A DNA stretch of 31,360 nt from Minisyncoccota bacterium. Lineage in GTDB: Bacteria; Verrucomicrobiota; Lentisphaeria; Oligosphaerales; MVZH01. The first letter of the stretch is position 1; each line of letters starts with the position of its first letter. Under the pieces are notes generated by a model that saw only the letters and a program-made list of their open reading frames with translations, was not told where the DNA came from and did no database searches. A program made the translations under genes and the position numbers. Below, piece by piece: positions 1 through 7,688 of this stretch. The stretch spans positions 1 to 31,360 of the forward strand of contig JAIPIM010000004.1 of the NCBI GenBank assembly GCA_021734725.1, in the 5' to 3' direction.

Positions 1-783
1 AAAAACGTTATCGCGAAAACAGACTATCATCTCCACATTTTCGGTATCAATTCATCCGCGCGGAGTTTCCTCATGACGGATGGCGATCAAAGGTGGGCCG
101 ACCTGCTCGATCCCTCGCGCCTCGAAGGCGTCATCGTTATCCCGCGTGAAGCCGACCCGGCTCAAGTCGAATACCTGGCCAGTCTTCTGCCGGTGGTCTG
201 GATGGACCTTCCGGCAGTCCACGGCGAGTTGGCGGGTGTACGCCTCGATTACCTCGGAGCCGGTTTCTCGGCAGGCAAACACCTGCTTGACTTGGGCCAT
301 CGGACTATCGCGCTGGCAACACTGAAAACAGGGGACCCTGCCTGGCTCGACCGAGATAGTGGTATCCGCCTGGCTATTCGCGGTGCTGGAAAAGAAAAAA
401 CATGTACGTATAAACGCTACAATGCGAAAAGCTTTTGTGAAGCGGAAGGGTATCGCCTCGGCAATGAGTACTTGAACGATGCGTCACGGCCCACGGCGGT
501 GATCTGTTCATCGGACGAGTTGGCAGTGGGATTCTATCGTGCCGTTTGCAAGGCCGGACTGACTGTTCCCAAAGATGTTTCCCTCATCGGGTGGAACGAT
601 ACCCTCACTACCGATGATATCCCAATCCCCCTCACCTCCGTTCACATGCATTACGAAGCGGCGGGCGTACGCTGCGCGGAAAAACTGCTGGAACTGTTAC
701 GCCATCCGCAAACCACGGATGACGTGGAGGAAATACCGGCGGATCTAATTGTGCGCGAGTCGACCGCCGCGCCAACTGGTTAA
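1..783 (+). CDS. LacI-family transcriptional regulator, C-terminal part (5' end outside window)
   Basis: The reading frame is open from base 1 to the stop at 781-783 (260 residues), so the N-terminal DNA-binding helix-turn-helix lies outside the window. What remains matches the periplasmic-binding-protein type I effector domain of LacI/GalR regulators: a segment predicting an effector pocket (LDYLGAGFSAGKHLLDLGHR), then the family hallmark around nt 500-600 (AVICSSDELAVGFYRAVCKA followed by VPKDVSLIGWNDT), then the usual 'PLTSVHMHYEAAG' segment leading to the C-terminal helix. Such proteins repress sugar-catabolic genes until a sugar binds. It is followed after 83 nt by a PEP-CTERM gene and a pseudopilin on the same strand, which may be its targets. 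The ATG at 73 is internal and is not the start. The sugar ligand cannot be read from the sequence. Confidence 0.9.
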   Translation, partial: KNVIAKTDYHLHIFGINSSARSFLMTDGDQRWADLLDPSRLEGVIVIPREADPAQVEYLASLLPVVWMDLPAVHGELAGVRLDYLGAGFSAGKHLLDLGHRTIALATLKTGDPAWLDRDSGIRLAIRGAGKEKTCTYKRYNAKSFCEAEGYRLGNEYLNDASRPTAVICSSDELAVGFYRAVCKAGLTVPKDVSLIGWNDTLTTDDIPIPLTSVHMHYEAAGVRCAEKLLELLRHPQTTDDVEEIPADLIVRESTAAPTG

Positions 784-866
784 AGCCTCCCTGGGAAGGG
801 GCGGGTTAGTCCGGATGATATAAATAGCGGAGAAGCAGATAGGAAAACAAAAAAAGGAGACGAGTC

Positions 867-1607
867 ATGAAGCAGGCATTAGTATCTTGGGTTGCGGTGG
901 CATTGACGGGATGGTTCGCCCTCGCGGGTGAGGCTGCGGTCATCAACGTAGATTTCAATGCGGAGTATGAAGGAAGCGAAACCACAACGTACAGCGGACA
1001 GGGAGCTTTTTCCGATCCGGGAAACAATTACTGGAATGGCGTAGACGTGAGCGTGGGAACAGAGGTCGTGGTCGCAAATCCTCTTTATTCCGACGGTGTA
1101 ACCAGTTCCGACATCAACATAACGGTACCCGCCATAGGTGACTTTTTCTCGTGGGCCGGTGCCTTTTCGCCAAACGCGCTTATGGATGACTGGGGCAAAA
1201 CATCGTTTCTGTATAATTCCGAAACAATGACAATAGACAACCTGGAGCTGAATCAACGGTATGCCCTTTACCTGTATGGCGCGGTCTTCAATACGGAGGG
1301 AAGTAAGTTTACCATTAACGGGGTATCGCAACTGTGCGCGGCGTTGACGGCGGGCGAAACGGACATCACGCAACCAGGTGCCGAAGGCAATGCGTACGTG
1401 GTCTTTTGGCCGGTCTATCCGGATGCAACAGGACAGATTGCCGTCACCTGGGGACGAAACAATGAAAGTGTGTTTTTTGCCGCGCCCTTCAACGGATTCC
1501 AGATCGCGGAAGTACCCGAACCGTCCGTGGGCATTCTAGCAGGATTATTCGCGCTTGCCTGGATATGGCGACGAAAACCAAACGGCGCAACCGCGGGAAC
1601 TGCCTGA
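867..1607 (+). CDS. PEP-CTERM sorting-domain protein
   Basis: A 246-residue exported protein. It has an N-terminal signal peptide (about residues 1-24, hydrophobic core VSWVAVALTGWFALAG), a middle region rich in small polar residues and likely all-beta, and a C-terminal exosortase signal: the tripeptide PEP at 217-219, a hydrophobic helix (about 221-235) and a basic tail starting WRRK. Proteins of this type are processed by an exosortase in bacteria that make extracellular polysaccharide, and end up on the surface or in the matrix. The start ATG has an AAGGAG site at 854-859. It is followed after 40 nt by a pseudopilin gene, an arrangement seen twice more in this window. The function of the middle domain is not recognised. 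Confidence 0.88.
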   Translation: MKQALVSWVAVALTGWFALAGEAAVINVDFNAEYEGSETTTYSGQGAFSDPGNNYWNGVDVSVGTEVVVANPLYSDGVTSSDINITVPAIGDFFSWAGAFSPNALMDDWGKTSFLYNSETMTIDNLELNQRYALYLYGAVFNTEGSKFTINGVSQLCAALTAGETDITQPGAEGNAYVVFWPVYPDATGQIAVTWGRNNESVFFAAPFNGFQIAEVPEPSVGILAGLFALAWIWRRKPNGATAGTA

Positions 1608-1647
1608 TCCGCTCTGCTCCTCAACCATTTAAACCGAGTTTTCGAAT

Positions 1648-2277
1648 GTGAAAGCAAAACCCCGTACAACAATGTGCTTCACGCTGATCGAGCTGCTTGT
1701 GGTGGTCGCGATCATCGCAATCCTGGTGTCCATTCTCGTGCCCGCACTGAGCCGGGCGCGCGAGCGGGCAAAAACGATCTTGTGCATCAGCAACCTTCGA
1801 CAGACAGGTGTCGGCCTGCTGATGTACGCCGACGATTACGGTGGTTATTTTCCGCCATCCGGACCGGATACAGGTATTTGGAACCTTGGCGCCTACAAGC
1901 TCGTTCCGGAGTATTTCAGCGCGGACTATAAAATTGCCGCGCATGTTTCCACAAAAATACCTAAAATCTGGGATTGTCCGAGCAACCCGCGCAGGTCGTA
2001 CGGCGGCCACTATTGGTACGGCCCGGATTATTCCATGAACTATTATATGTTCGGGAACGTCGCCGGGGCCGTCACGAAACTCGATGGCGCCAAAATCGCC
2101 GTGGCCGATGCCGATCCGCTCGACTGGTATTTCTCTCCATGGCTGATCAGTCCGCCAGACACCCTGCACCGACTGGTGCCCTGCCATAATACCGGCGTGA
2201 ACTTCCTGTGGACCGACGGCCACGCGGATTACCGGAAAACCGACCAGATCCCCCCGAACGGGGAGGATTATTATTGA
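1648..2277 (+). CDS. Type II secretion/pilin-like protein (prepilin N-terminal methylation domain, H-x9-DG type)
   Basis: 209 residues from a GTG start at 1648; an ATG at 1672 would leave almost no leader. The N terminus has the class-III signal: a short basic leader, then FTLIELLVVVAIIAILVSIL with the +5 glutamate needed for methylation. The residue before the cleavage site is Cys, where Gly, Ala or Arg is more usual. A helix-to-globular transition follows (ALSRARERAKTILCISNLRQ). Near the C terminus is the H-x9-DG motif (His, nine residues, DG: HNTGVNFLWTDG), typical of the expanded pseudopilin families of Planctomycetes, Verrucomicrobia and Lentisphaerae. These are inner-membrane or periplasmic filament-like proteins processed by a prepilin peptidase. 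It lies 40 nt after a PEP-CTERM gene. The last 12 codons (ending PPNGEDYY) recur as a fossil at 19147-19181. Confidence 0.9.
   Translation: MKAKPRTTMCFTLIELLVVVAIIAILVSILVPALSRARERAKTILCISNLRQTGVGLLMYADDYGGYFPPSGPDTGIWNLGAYKLVPEYFSADYKIAAHVSTKIPKIWDCPSNPRRSYGGHYWYGPDYSMNYYMFGNVAGAVTKLDGAKIAVADADPLDWYFSPWLISPPDTLHRLVPCHNTGVNFLWTDGHADYRKTDQIPPNGEDYY
2252..2275 (+). terminator. C4-GAAC-G4 hairpin at the end of the pseudopilin gene, possible terminator
   Basis: CCCC (2252-2255), GAAC loop, GGGG (2260-2263), followed by an AT-rich tail, GGATTATTATT. It lies inside the last codons of the gene. The same hairpin and tail recur at 19156-19180. The stem is short and the tail is not a pure U run, so this is a weak terminator candidate; the similarity may simply reflect conserved coding sequence. 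Confidence 0.3.
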
Positions 2278-2461
2278 ATTCTCAGATGGCGATCCGCGCA
2301 TCTCATCGCCGGTCTTTATCTCCACAATGACGGGCAAACCGCCAAAAGTCTGATCCTCCCCATAATTATCGCACAAGATTTTCTGGCGTCAGCTTCCCAA
2401 AGTAGTTTCTTTCTGATTCAATATCCCCTTAGGGCTTACCAAATCCCACTATCACCCCATG

Positions 2462-2631
2462 GGATACTGGAATATTGGAATCTTGGAATGTTGGGCTGCA
2501 AGAGCTTACGACCAGCCCATCGTTGCAGAAAAGTGCACACTGCGGGTGCCGTAAAAGTGCCCCAATTACCCTTCGAAACGCGTCGATTTGTGCTCAACCC
2601 ATCATTCCACCATTCCATCATTCCAAGATCC
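2462..2631. repeat. Imperfect inverted repeat built of TGGAATNNT units
   Basis: The left arm (2462-2495) reads as three TGGAAT-like units nine bases apart, ending in TTGGG. The right arm (2598-2631) is the reverse complement of the same pattern (ATTCCA units ending in ATCC). About three quarters of the arm positions pair, and roughly 100 bp separate the arms. Short ORFs crossing it on both strands look like by-products of the repeat. It could be a small non-autonomous mobile element or a long RNA hairpin. No flanking target duplication was recognised. Confidence 0.6.
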
Positions 2632-2725
2632 TGTGGGACCACTGTGACCAAATCCGTAACCTTTGGGTTTTGGTTTCGTCCCTCCCCGCACATACCGAAA
2701 ACCCCGGAAAAATCATCGCCCCTTC

Positions 2726-2754
2726 TTGACGGATCCATTTTAGTGCATTATAGG
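2726..2754 (+). promoter_or_regulatory. Sigma70-type promoter upstream of the GntR hybrid regulator
   Basis: TTGACG at 2726-2731, a 17-nt spacer, and TATAGG at 2749-2754. This is a good match to a housekeeping promoter, about 95-100 nt before the GntR-hybrid start codon, with the expected start of transcription near 2761. Confidence 0.55.
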
Positions 2755-2761
2755 TACCATA

Positions 2762-2781
2762 TTGGTTCGCTTTAAAACCAA
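2762..2781. promoter_or_regulatory. Candidate operator dyad TTGGTT-N8-AACCAA
   Basis: A perfect 6-bp inverted repeat (2762-2767 and 2776-2781) with an 8-nt spacer, starting about 8 bp downstream of the -10 element. The predicted transcription start falls on its edge. This position suits repression by the regulator encoded just downstream. Binding is inferred from position only. Confidence 0.45.
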
Positions 2782-2847
2782 GCGTTCGATCAGGGAAAGG
2801 TCGTTAAACACGACGAATACACACAACATTTGACTGCAGAGATCATT

Positions 2848-4350
2848 ATGACCGCCAAAAAGACCAGCCGTAACCAACCCCTTCGTTCCAGCACAATCTC
2901 TCCTCTCGTCGAACAAGTCATTGGCGCGATTCGAAAAGACTACATCGAGACTGGTACCCTCTCGGCACTCCCGTCCGAAAGGCAGGTATCCACTGAACAG
3001 GGGGTCAGCAGAAGAACCGTCCGTAAAGCCTTGGACGTCATCGAGGAACGTGGGTGGGTCCACAAAGATCCCGGGGGTAAAACACGGTACATACACAGGG
3101 AAAACGACACGCGGGACGCTCCGGCTTTTTTATCACCCATCCAGATGCCCCACGCTTTCGCGGACATGACATCTACTGAAAAAGTGCCCATCCGGCTGAT
3201 ATCCAACGATGTTTCCAGGAGCGTAAAGGTCGACAGCGTCTGGAATACGTGGGCGGAGTGGATAAAACGAATCGAGAACAACAATTCCATGCTGACGATT
3301 GATTTGTCACCGTGGCCCATAACGGGATCTATTCCACACGGTCAATTCCCTCCTTTCGATATTCTTCAGGCATCCTCGCACAACCATTCTCTTTATCGTC
3401 CTCAAGGCGGCCTTTTGTCGATCGATTCGTTCATCGAAGATGAAGGCATAGACAACGTTGACTTCATCCATCCCCTGCTATGGAAGGACGCCAAACGCGA
3501 CGGACGTATCTTGGGGCTGCCGTTTGGAGCTACGGTTCCATGCCTGGCCGTAAGCAAAGACCTGTGGCGCAAGGTCTCGAACAGGACCGACTTCCTGTCG
3601 TGGACCTGGGATGAATGCCTTGACGTTCTCGAAAACATCCATTGCATCACCCAAAAGCCCCCCCTTACCATGACCAATGTGTCCATACTGCTTAACTCCC
3701 TCGGGTTCGACGTCTACAGCCCCAGCGACAAACTCGATTCGGCCAAGACAGCAGAGATTCTTACGCGTCTGTGCCGACTGACGGACATCAGTGACGTACG
3801 CTACATTTGCGAGCCCGTCGCCGTGGGCAAAGTGCCCGCAAGTACCATTTTGTCATGCTCGATCCCCAATTTGATGGAGATCAATTCCGAATCCCTGAGC
3901 TTCGTACCCCATCCGTGCGAACGGGAAGGATGGTTTCACCGTTATGTGTCTCTCCTCTTTTTGTCCAATACATCGCCGTGCATCGATTATTGCTGGGAGA
4001 TTTCACGCATGCTCTGCGGCCTTTCAATTCAGCGCGAGGTTGAAAAAAATGGCAACCTCATACCCGCCAACACTCAGGCATGGCCTGCTCCCAATACCGG
4101 CGACACCCCTCTGAATTCTCGCAGGTTCCTGCTGGACACGCTCCACAAAAGCCGGTCGCTTCATCTGAACGACTTTGAAATGCTTGAAGTCGAATCCAAC
4201 ATCCTGGGCCCTGAATATCGCGTATGGCTTCGAAAGGGTCGCGTTTCAACGACCGACCTCAAGCGATTGAACGAACGCCTGAGTATTTTCTACGCGTCGA
4301 AACGGAACAATCACCGCGAAGCAGCACCCGTGGCATTAAGAATATCTTGA
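2848..4350 (+). CDS. Hybrid regulator: GntR winged helix fused to an extracellular-solute-binding-like (type II PBP) domain
   Basis: 500 residues from ATG 2848; an in-frame TTG at 2830 would add six. Residues about 18-82 form a GntR-type winged helix-turn-helix with the signature LPSERQVSTEQGVSRRTVRK and a helix ending IEERGWV. The remaining 400 residues do not look like the usual GntR partners (FadR, UTRA or LacI-like). They resemble ABC sugar-binding proteins: 'FDILQASSHNHSLY' (target pocket), 'LLSIDSFIEDEG', GLPFG at 223-227 followed by a 'SKDLW' segment, and an alpha/beta layout throughout. There is no signal peptide, so it should be a cytoplasmic one-component sensor that binds a sugar with a transporter-derived fold. 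The neighbours agree: a TPR protein, a true sugar-binding protein and two permeases follow at 13, 4, 0 and -4 nt. The fold of the C-terminal part is inferred from motifs, not from an alignment. Confidence 0.78.
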   Translation: MTAKKTSRNQPLRSSTISPLVEQVIGAIRKDYIETGTLSALPSERQVSTEQGVSRRTVRKALDVIEERGWVHKDPGGKTRYIHRENDTRDAPAFLSPIQMPHAFADMTSTEKVPIRLISNDVSRSVKVDSVWNTWAEWIKRIENNNSMLTIDLSPWPITGSIPHGQFPPFDILQASSHNHSLYRPQGGLLSIDSFIEDEGIDNVDFIHPLLWKDAKRDGRILGLPFGATVPCLAVSKDLWRKVSNRTDFLSWTWDECLDVLENIHCITQKPPLTMTNVSILLNSLGFDVYSPSDKLDSAKTAEILTRLCRLTDISDVRYICEPVAVGKVPASTILSCSIPNLMEINSESLSFVPHPCEREGWFHRYVSLLFLSNTSPCIDYCWEISRMLCGLSIQREVEKNGNLIPANTQAWPAPNTGDTPLNSRRFLLDTLHKSRSLHLNDFEMLEVESNILGPEYRVWLRKGRVSTTDLKRLNERLSIFYASKRNNHREAAPVALRIS

Positions 4351-4363
4351 CTGGAAACGCTGA

Positions 4364-5206
4364 ATGACGTGTTTGCGATATAGCATTTTCTCTTTCCTCT
4401 TCTTTGTCGAGGCTCTGCTTTCCGCTGAGGCTGACACGAGGCTTAACTGCCATCGGTCAAAAGGATTGTACAAGCAAGGCGCGAGACACTGTCTAACATT
4501 GCTCGAGCATACCACATCGAAGGATGATCGGATGAAACTTCTCATGGAACTGGCGGCTTGTTACCAGTTCGATACACGCGCGCACACCTATGAACAAGCC
4601 GTGCAAGTCTATGAACAATTCATCCAGAACTTTCCGGACAACCCACTGTGCGCCAAGGCCTATTTCAACATCGGCCGGTGCTACGACGCATTCACGCTCG
4701 AGAGAGAAAAGGACATTCAAAAGGCGAGGACCGCCTACAGGGCATGCTACGAGAGCTACCCCGACAGCCAGTGGGCCGATCAAGCGTATTTCTGGCATGC
4801 CAACAGTTACATCTACAAGCTCACACCGCGAACCGCGGAGACCGCCGCAAAAATGCTCGAAACCTTTCTCCAAAATTACCCGCGTTCATTGTTGACGGCC
4901 GTTGCCCATTCGCAACTGAGCGAACTCTATTGTGCGTGGCTGAATGATCACCGAGCTTCAATTCGACACTCGGAAGCCGCCCTGGACCACGGGATTCGGG
5001 ACACCAACATCAGGCGGCTCCACCTTTACCGCCTCGGGTACCTCTACCAGTTTAAAATGAACGATGCCGCGAACGCTATACGATGGTACAAGAAGCTGAT
5101 GGACGAATCCCCGATGCAGTCCGATCCGAACTACTTCGCAGCAAAGAAACGAGTCGAAGAATTAACCGCTTCGGAGAACAGTCGAACAGGCACCGCGGGA
5201 TTGTGA
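4364..5206 (+). CDS. Exported TPR-repeat protein
   Basis: 280 residues with an N-terminal hydrophobic signal segment (about 4-22) ending LLSAEAD. The rest is helical repeats of TPR type: 'AYFNIGRCYDAF' paired with 'ARTAYRACYESYPDS', 'QAYFWHANSYIY' with 'KMLETFLQNYPRS', then 'LHLYRLGYLYQF' with 'AIRWYKKLMDESP'. The layout recalls YfiO/BamD-like and YbgF-like periplasmic TPR proteins (a repeat ending in P followed by a new A-x-Y helix), but no lipobox Cys is present. It starts 13 nt after the GntR-hybrid stop and ends 4 nt before the sugar-binding protein, so it is almost certainly co-transcribed with the transporter. A role as a periplasmic scaffold for the transporter is inferred. Confidence 0.8.
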   Translation: MTCLRYSIFSFLFFVEALLSAEADTRLNCHRSKGLYKQGARHCLTLLEHTTSKDDRMKLLMELAACYQFDTRAHTYEQAVQVYEQFIQNFPDNPLCAKAYFNIGRCYDAFTLEREKDIQKARTAYRACYESYPDSQWADQAYFWHANSYIYKLTPRTAETAAKMLETFLQNYPRSLLTAVAHSQLSELYCAWLNDHRASIRHSEAALDHGIRDTNIRRLHLYRLGYLYQFKMNDAANAIRWYKKLMDESPMQSDPNYFAAKKRVEELTASENSRTGTAGL

Positions 5207-5210
5207 TGGC

Positions 5211-6788
5211 ATGAAGCATAAAAGCACAATTGGGTTTTCTCTGCTGGCGGTCGGTTTCCTGTACTGTTTTTACCTGCATATCACTGCGCTAAACTCTCTT
5301 TCGGACAACGGTAAACCAACGGTTCTGATCGCCCATTGGCAGGGTGAACGAGGATGCAAAGAAGCGCTTCAAGCCGTCATTGACGAATACAACCAACTCC
5401 ATCCGGAAACTCACGTCCGCCAGCAAATTATTGTCGGTGCGGGCTCGTCCTTCACACGCTGGTGCGTGACGCAGATCATCGGAGGCAACCCACCCGACAT
5501 CATGCAGTACCATGCTGGGTTCCGCTCCTACTTGGGGAACTATTTCGTGGGACTCGGTGAGTACGCCGACCAACCAAACCCATATACCAAAGGCACGGAA
5601 CACGAAAGTATTCCGTGGAAAGACACTTTCTACGGTGGGATGTCCGGTAATTGGGAACCGCAGTTGATGGACTATTACAGCATCCCCAACACGATGTACA
5701 CCAAACGATTCTACTACAATAAAAACATTTTCAGAAAAGCAACCGGCTCCGACAAGCCACCGGAAACCATGGAGGAATTCATCGACATCTGCCAACAGAT
5801 TGAAACCCTCGGCATCATTCCGGTAATTGTCGAAAACGCCACCGGCGTGCTGGGCGTTCAGTTTATGACAACCATCCTGAGCCAAATCGGGTGGTCGTTT
5901 GAACATGATCTGGACTTTAATCACGACGGCATGGTTCAACCGCAAGAGTTCATGCGAGGGGTATACGTGGATGGTTTCGAGTTTTCCGATGCCCGCCTGA
6001 ATGCAGGCCTCGACCTAATGCAGCGATTTTCCAGACATTGGGGCAAGGGCTTCAACGCCATCGATACAACGATTGCCCCGTTTATGTTCATCCAGGGGAA
6101 AGGCGCGTGCTATTTCGGAGGGTCATGGCTTGGACGGCAAATGCTGGACAGTTGTGAGTTTGACCTTGGGTCCTTCCCGTTTCCCCTAGTTACGTCCGAC
6201 GATCCTGTCGCCGGAGACTTCTACTGCGGGCCGTGGGGCGAGAACACTAAGGAACCCGGCATGGCCCTCGCGGTTTCCAAGGGACCGAACAAGCACATCG
6301 CCATCGATTTTCTCCGTTTTCTGACAACCAGAAAAAACAACTCCGCGTTCAACGCCGGTCCGGCTTGGGTGCCGGGGGTTATCGGGGCAGACATCACCCC
6401 CGCGGTCCGAGCCTTTCAACCGCTGATCAGGGGAAAGAGCGTTGGCCTTTTCGACGGTGTTCGGTCCTTCCAGATCGAATACAAACGTATTATACAGAAT
6501 TTCCTCGGCGATGTGTACGACCGGGAAACGGCAAGTGTCGAGTTAGCAAAGAATTATCGGAAAACCGGACGTGGTGACAATCTGCGCGCCGCACGGGACT
6601 CCAAGCGACGGCTGCTGAAGGTCGAGGAAATCCGGAACGACGTTGACCGTCAACGGCTGTACGCGAAAACGCCGAAAGAAAAAAAGCTGTTGCGCGACCG
6701 GCTCACCAAGATTTACGAAACCCAAGTTTACGGTCTGAATTCTGTGTATGCCACGTTCGGAACGGCGGCGGAAGTGGAGGGGCGATAG
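5211..6788 (+). CDS. ABC transporter sugar-binding protein (family 1 extracellular solute-binding), membrane-anchored, with an EF-hand-like loop
   Basis: 525 residues. An N-terminal hydrophobic anchor (about 7-27) is followed by a type II periplasmic binding protein fold: 'VLIAHWQGERGCKEALQAVI', 'GGNPPDIMQYHAG', 'TKRFYYNKNIFRKA', 'PPETMEEFIDICQQIE', 'FIQGKGACYFGGSWLGRQM', and the hinge segment 'FLRFLTTRKNNSAFNA'. Residues 235-246 (D-x-N-x-DG-x5-E, DFNHDGMVQPQE) form a canonical EF-hand-type calcium loop inserted in the middle of the protein. After the binding fold, from about 440, comes a lysine/arginine-rich probable coiled coil. The Cys at residue 20 is not in a convincing lipobox. The two permease genes follow directly, so this is the import receptor. 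The start ATG at 5211 lies 4 nt after the TPR gene. Confidence 0.88.
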   Translation: MKHKSTIGFSLLAVGFLYCFYLHITALNSLSDNGKPTVLIAHWQGERGCKEALQAVIDEYNQLHPETHVRQQIIVGAGSSFTRWCVTQIIGGNPPDIMQYHAGFRSYLGNYFVGLGEYADQPNPYTKGTEHESIPWKDTFYGGMSGNWEPQLMDYYSIPNTMYTKRFYYNKNIFRKATGSDKPPETMEEFIDICQQIETLGIIPVIVENATGVLGVQFMTTILSQIGWSFEHDLDFNHDGMVQPQEFMRGVYVDGFEFSDARLNAGLDLMQRFSRHWGKGFNAIDTTIAPFMFIQGKGACYFGGSWLGRQMLDSCEFDLGSFPFPLVTSDDPVAGDFYCGPWGENTKEPGMALAVSKGPNKHIAIDFLRFLTTRKNNSAFNAGPAWVPGVIGADITPAVRAFQPLIRGKSVGLFDGVRSFQIEYKRIIQNFLGDVYDRETASVELAKNYRKTGRGDNLRAARDSKRRLLKVEEIRNDVDRQRLYAKTPKEKKLLRDRLTKIYETQVYGLNSVYATFGTAAEVEGR

Positions 6789-7688
6789 ATGGTGAGACAT
6801 TTCATGGCGGCTCTGCAAAAGCACAAAATGTGCTATGCCCTCATTCTGCCGACATTCTTCCTCGTCTTTCTGTTCCGTTATTACCCGGCCTTTTCGGGCG
6901 TCTACCATTCGTTTTTCGAGTGGGACGGTGCACTGCTCGAGGAATGGGTCGGGTTCAGCAATTACATCGAGGCATTTCAGGACGCAAAGTTATGGCGCTC
7001 CTTCCTGGTCGTTATCGTTTTTATTTCCGCCAATATCGTCAAAATGATCCCCGCTATCATTGTGGCACTGTTGATATTCCACCTGAAGAGCGAGAAGCAT
7101 CAGTACCTCTACCGCGTCCTCTTCGTGGTACCCATGATCATTCCCCAGATCGTTTACATGCTGCTGTGGAAATTCTTCTACGAGCCTAACATTGGACTAC
7201 TCAACCAATTGCTCATTGGGCTGGGAATTGTCGAGCCCGACCTCCCCCCCATGTGGCTGGCCGACCCGGAATGGGTCATCCCCAGCCTTATCTTCATGGG
7301 ATTCCCGTGGGTTGGCGTGGTATCCGTGCTGATCTTTCTGGCCGGACTGCAGAGTATCCCGAACTCCGTGTATGAGGCCGCGGACCTCGACGGTTGCGGA
7401 ATCCTGAAACGCTGTGTCACGATCGAAGTGCCACTTATCATGTCCCAGATCCGACTGTCACTGGTGTTGATGATCATTGCCACCCTGAAGGGATTCGAAC
7501 GAATCCTGATTATGTGCAATGAATTCGGTGGCCCGAACGGTGCGGCCAACGTCCCCGGACTCTACATGTTCCGCATGGCGTTCATGGAAGGACGGGTGGG
7601 ATATGCCTGCGCCTTGGGTATGCTGCTTTTCGGAGTCATCCTGGTCCTGACTCTTCTTAATGACAAATATGTGAGGGTGGAAAAATGA
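6789..7688 (+). CDS. ABC sugar transporter permease, MalF/UgpA type
   Basis: 299 residues with about six membrane helices (first at about 14-32). The cytoplasmic EAA loop that contacts the ATPase is present at 196-202: EAADLDG followed by 'CGILKRCVTIEVPLI', as in MalF/UgpA-class carbohydrate permeases. The start ATG immediately follows the stop of the binding-protein gene, with a GGAGGGG ribosome site within its last codons. Its stop overlaps the next permease's ATG by 4 nt (ATGA). No ATP-binding subunit is encoded in the window, which is common in such loci where a shared MsmX/UgpC-like ATPase lies elsewhere. Confidence 0.93.
   Translation: MVRHFMAALQKHKMCYALILPTFFLVFLFRYYPAFSGVYHSFFEWDGALLEEWVGFSNYIEAFQDAKLWRSFLVVIVFISANIVKMIPAIIVALLIFHLKSEKHQYLYRVLFVVPMIIPQIVYMLLWKFFYEPNIGLLNQLLIGLGIVEPDLPPMWLADPEWVIPSLIFMGFPWVGVVSVLIFLAGLQSIPNSVYEAADLDGCGILKRCVTIEVPLIMSQIRLSLVLMIIATLKGFERILIMCNEFGGPNGAANVPGLYMFRMAFMEGRVGYACALGMLLFGVILVLTLLNDKYVRVEK

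Noticed and set aside
2475..2775. Overlapping short ORFs on both strands in the gap 2436-2775
   Set aside because: They follow the inverted repeat on both strands and have no ribosome site or recognisable feature.
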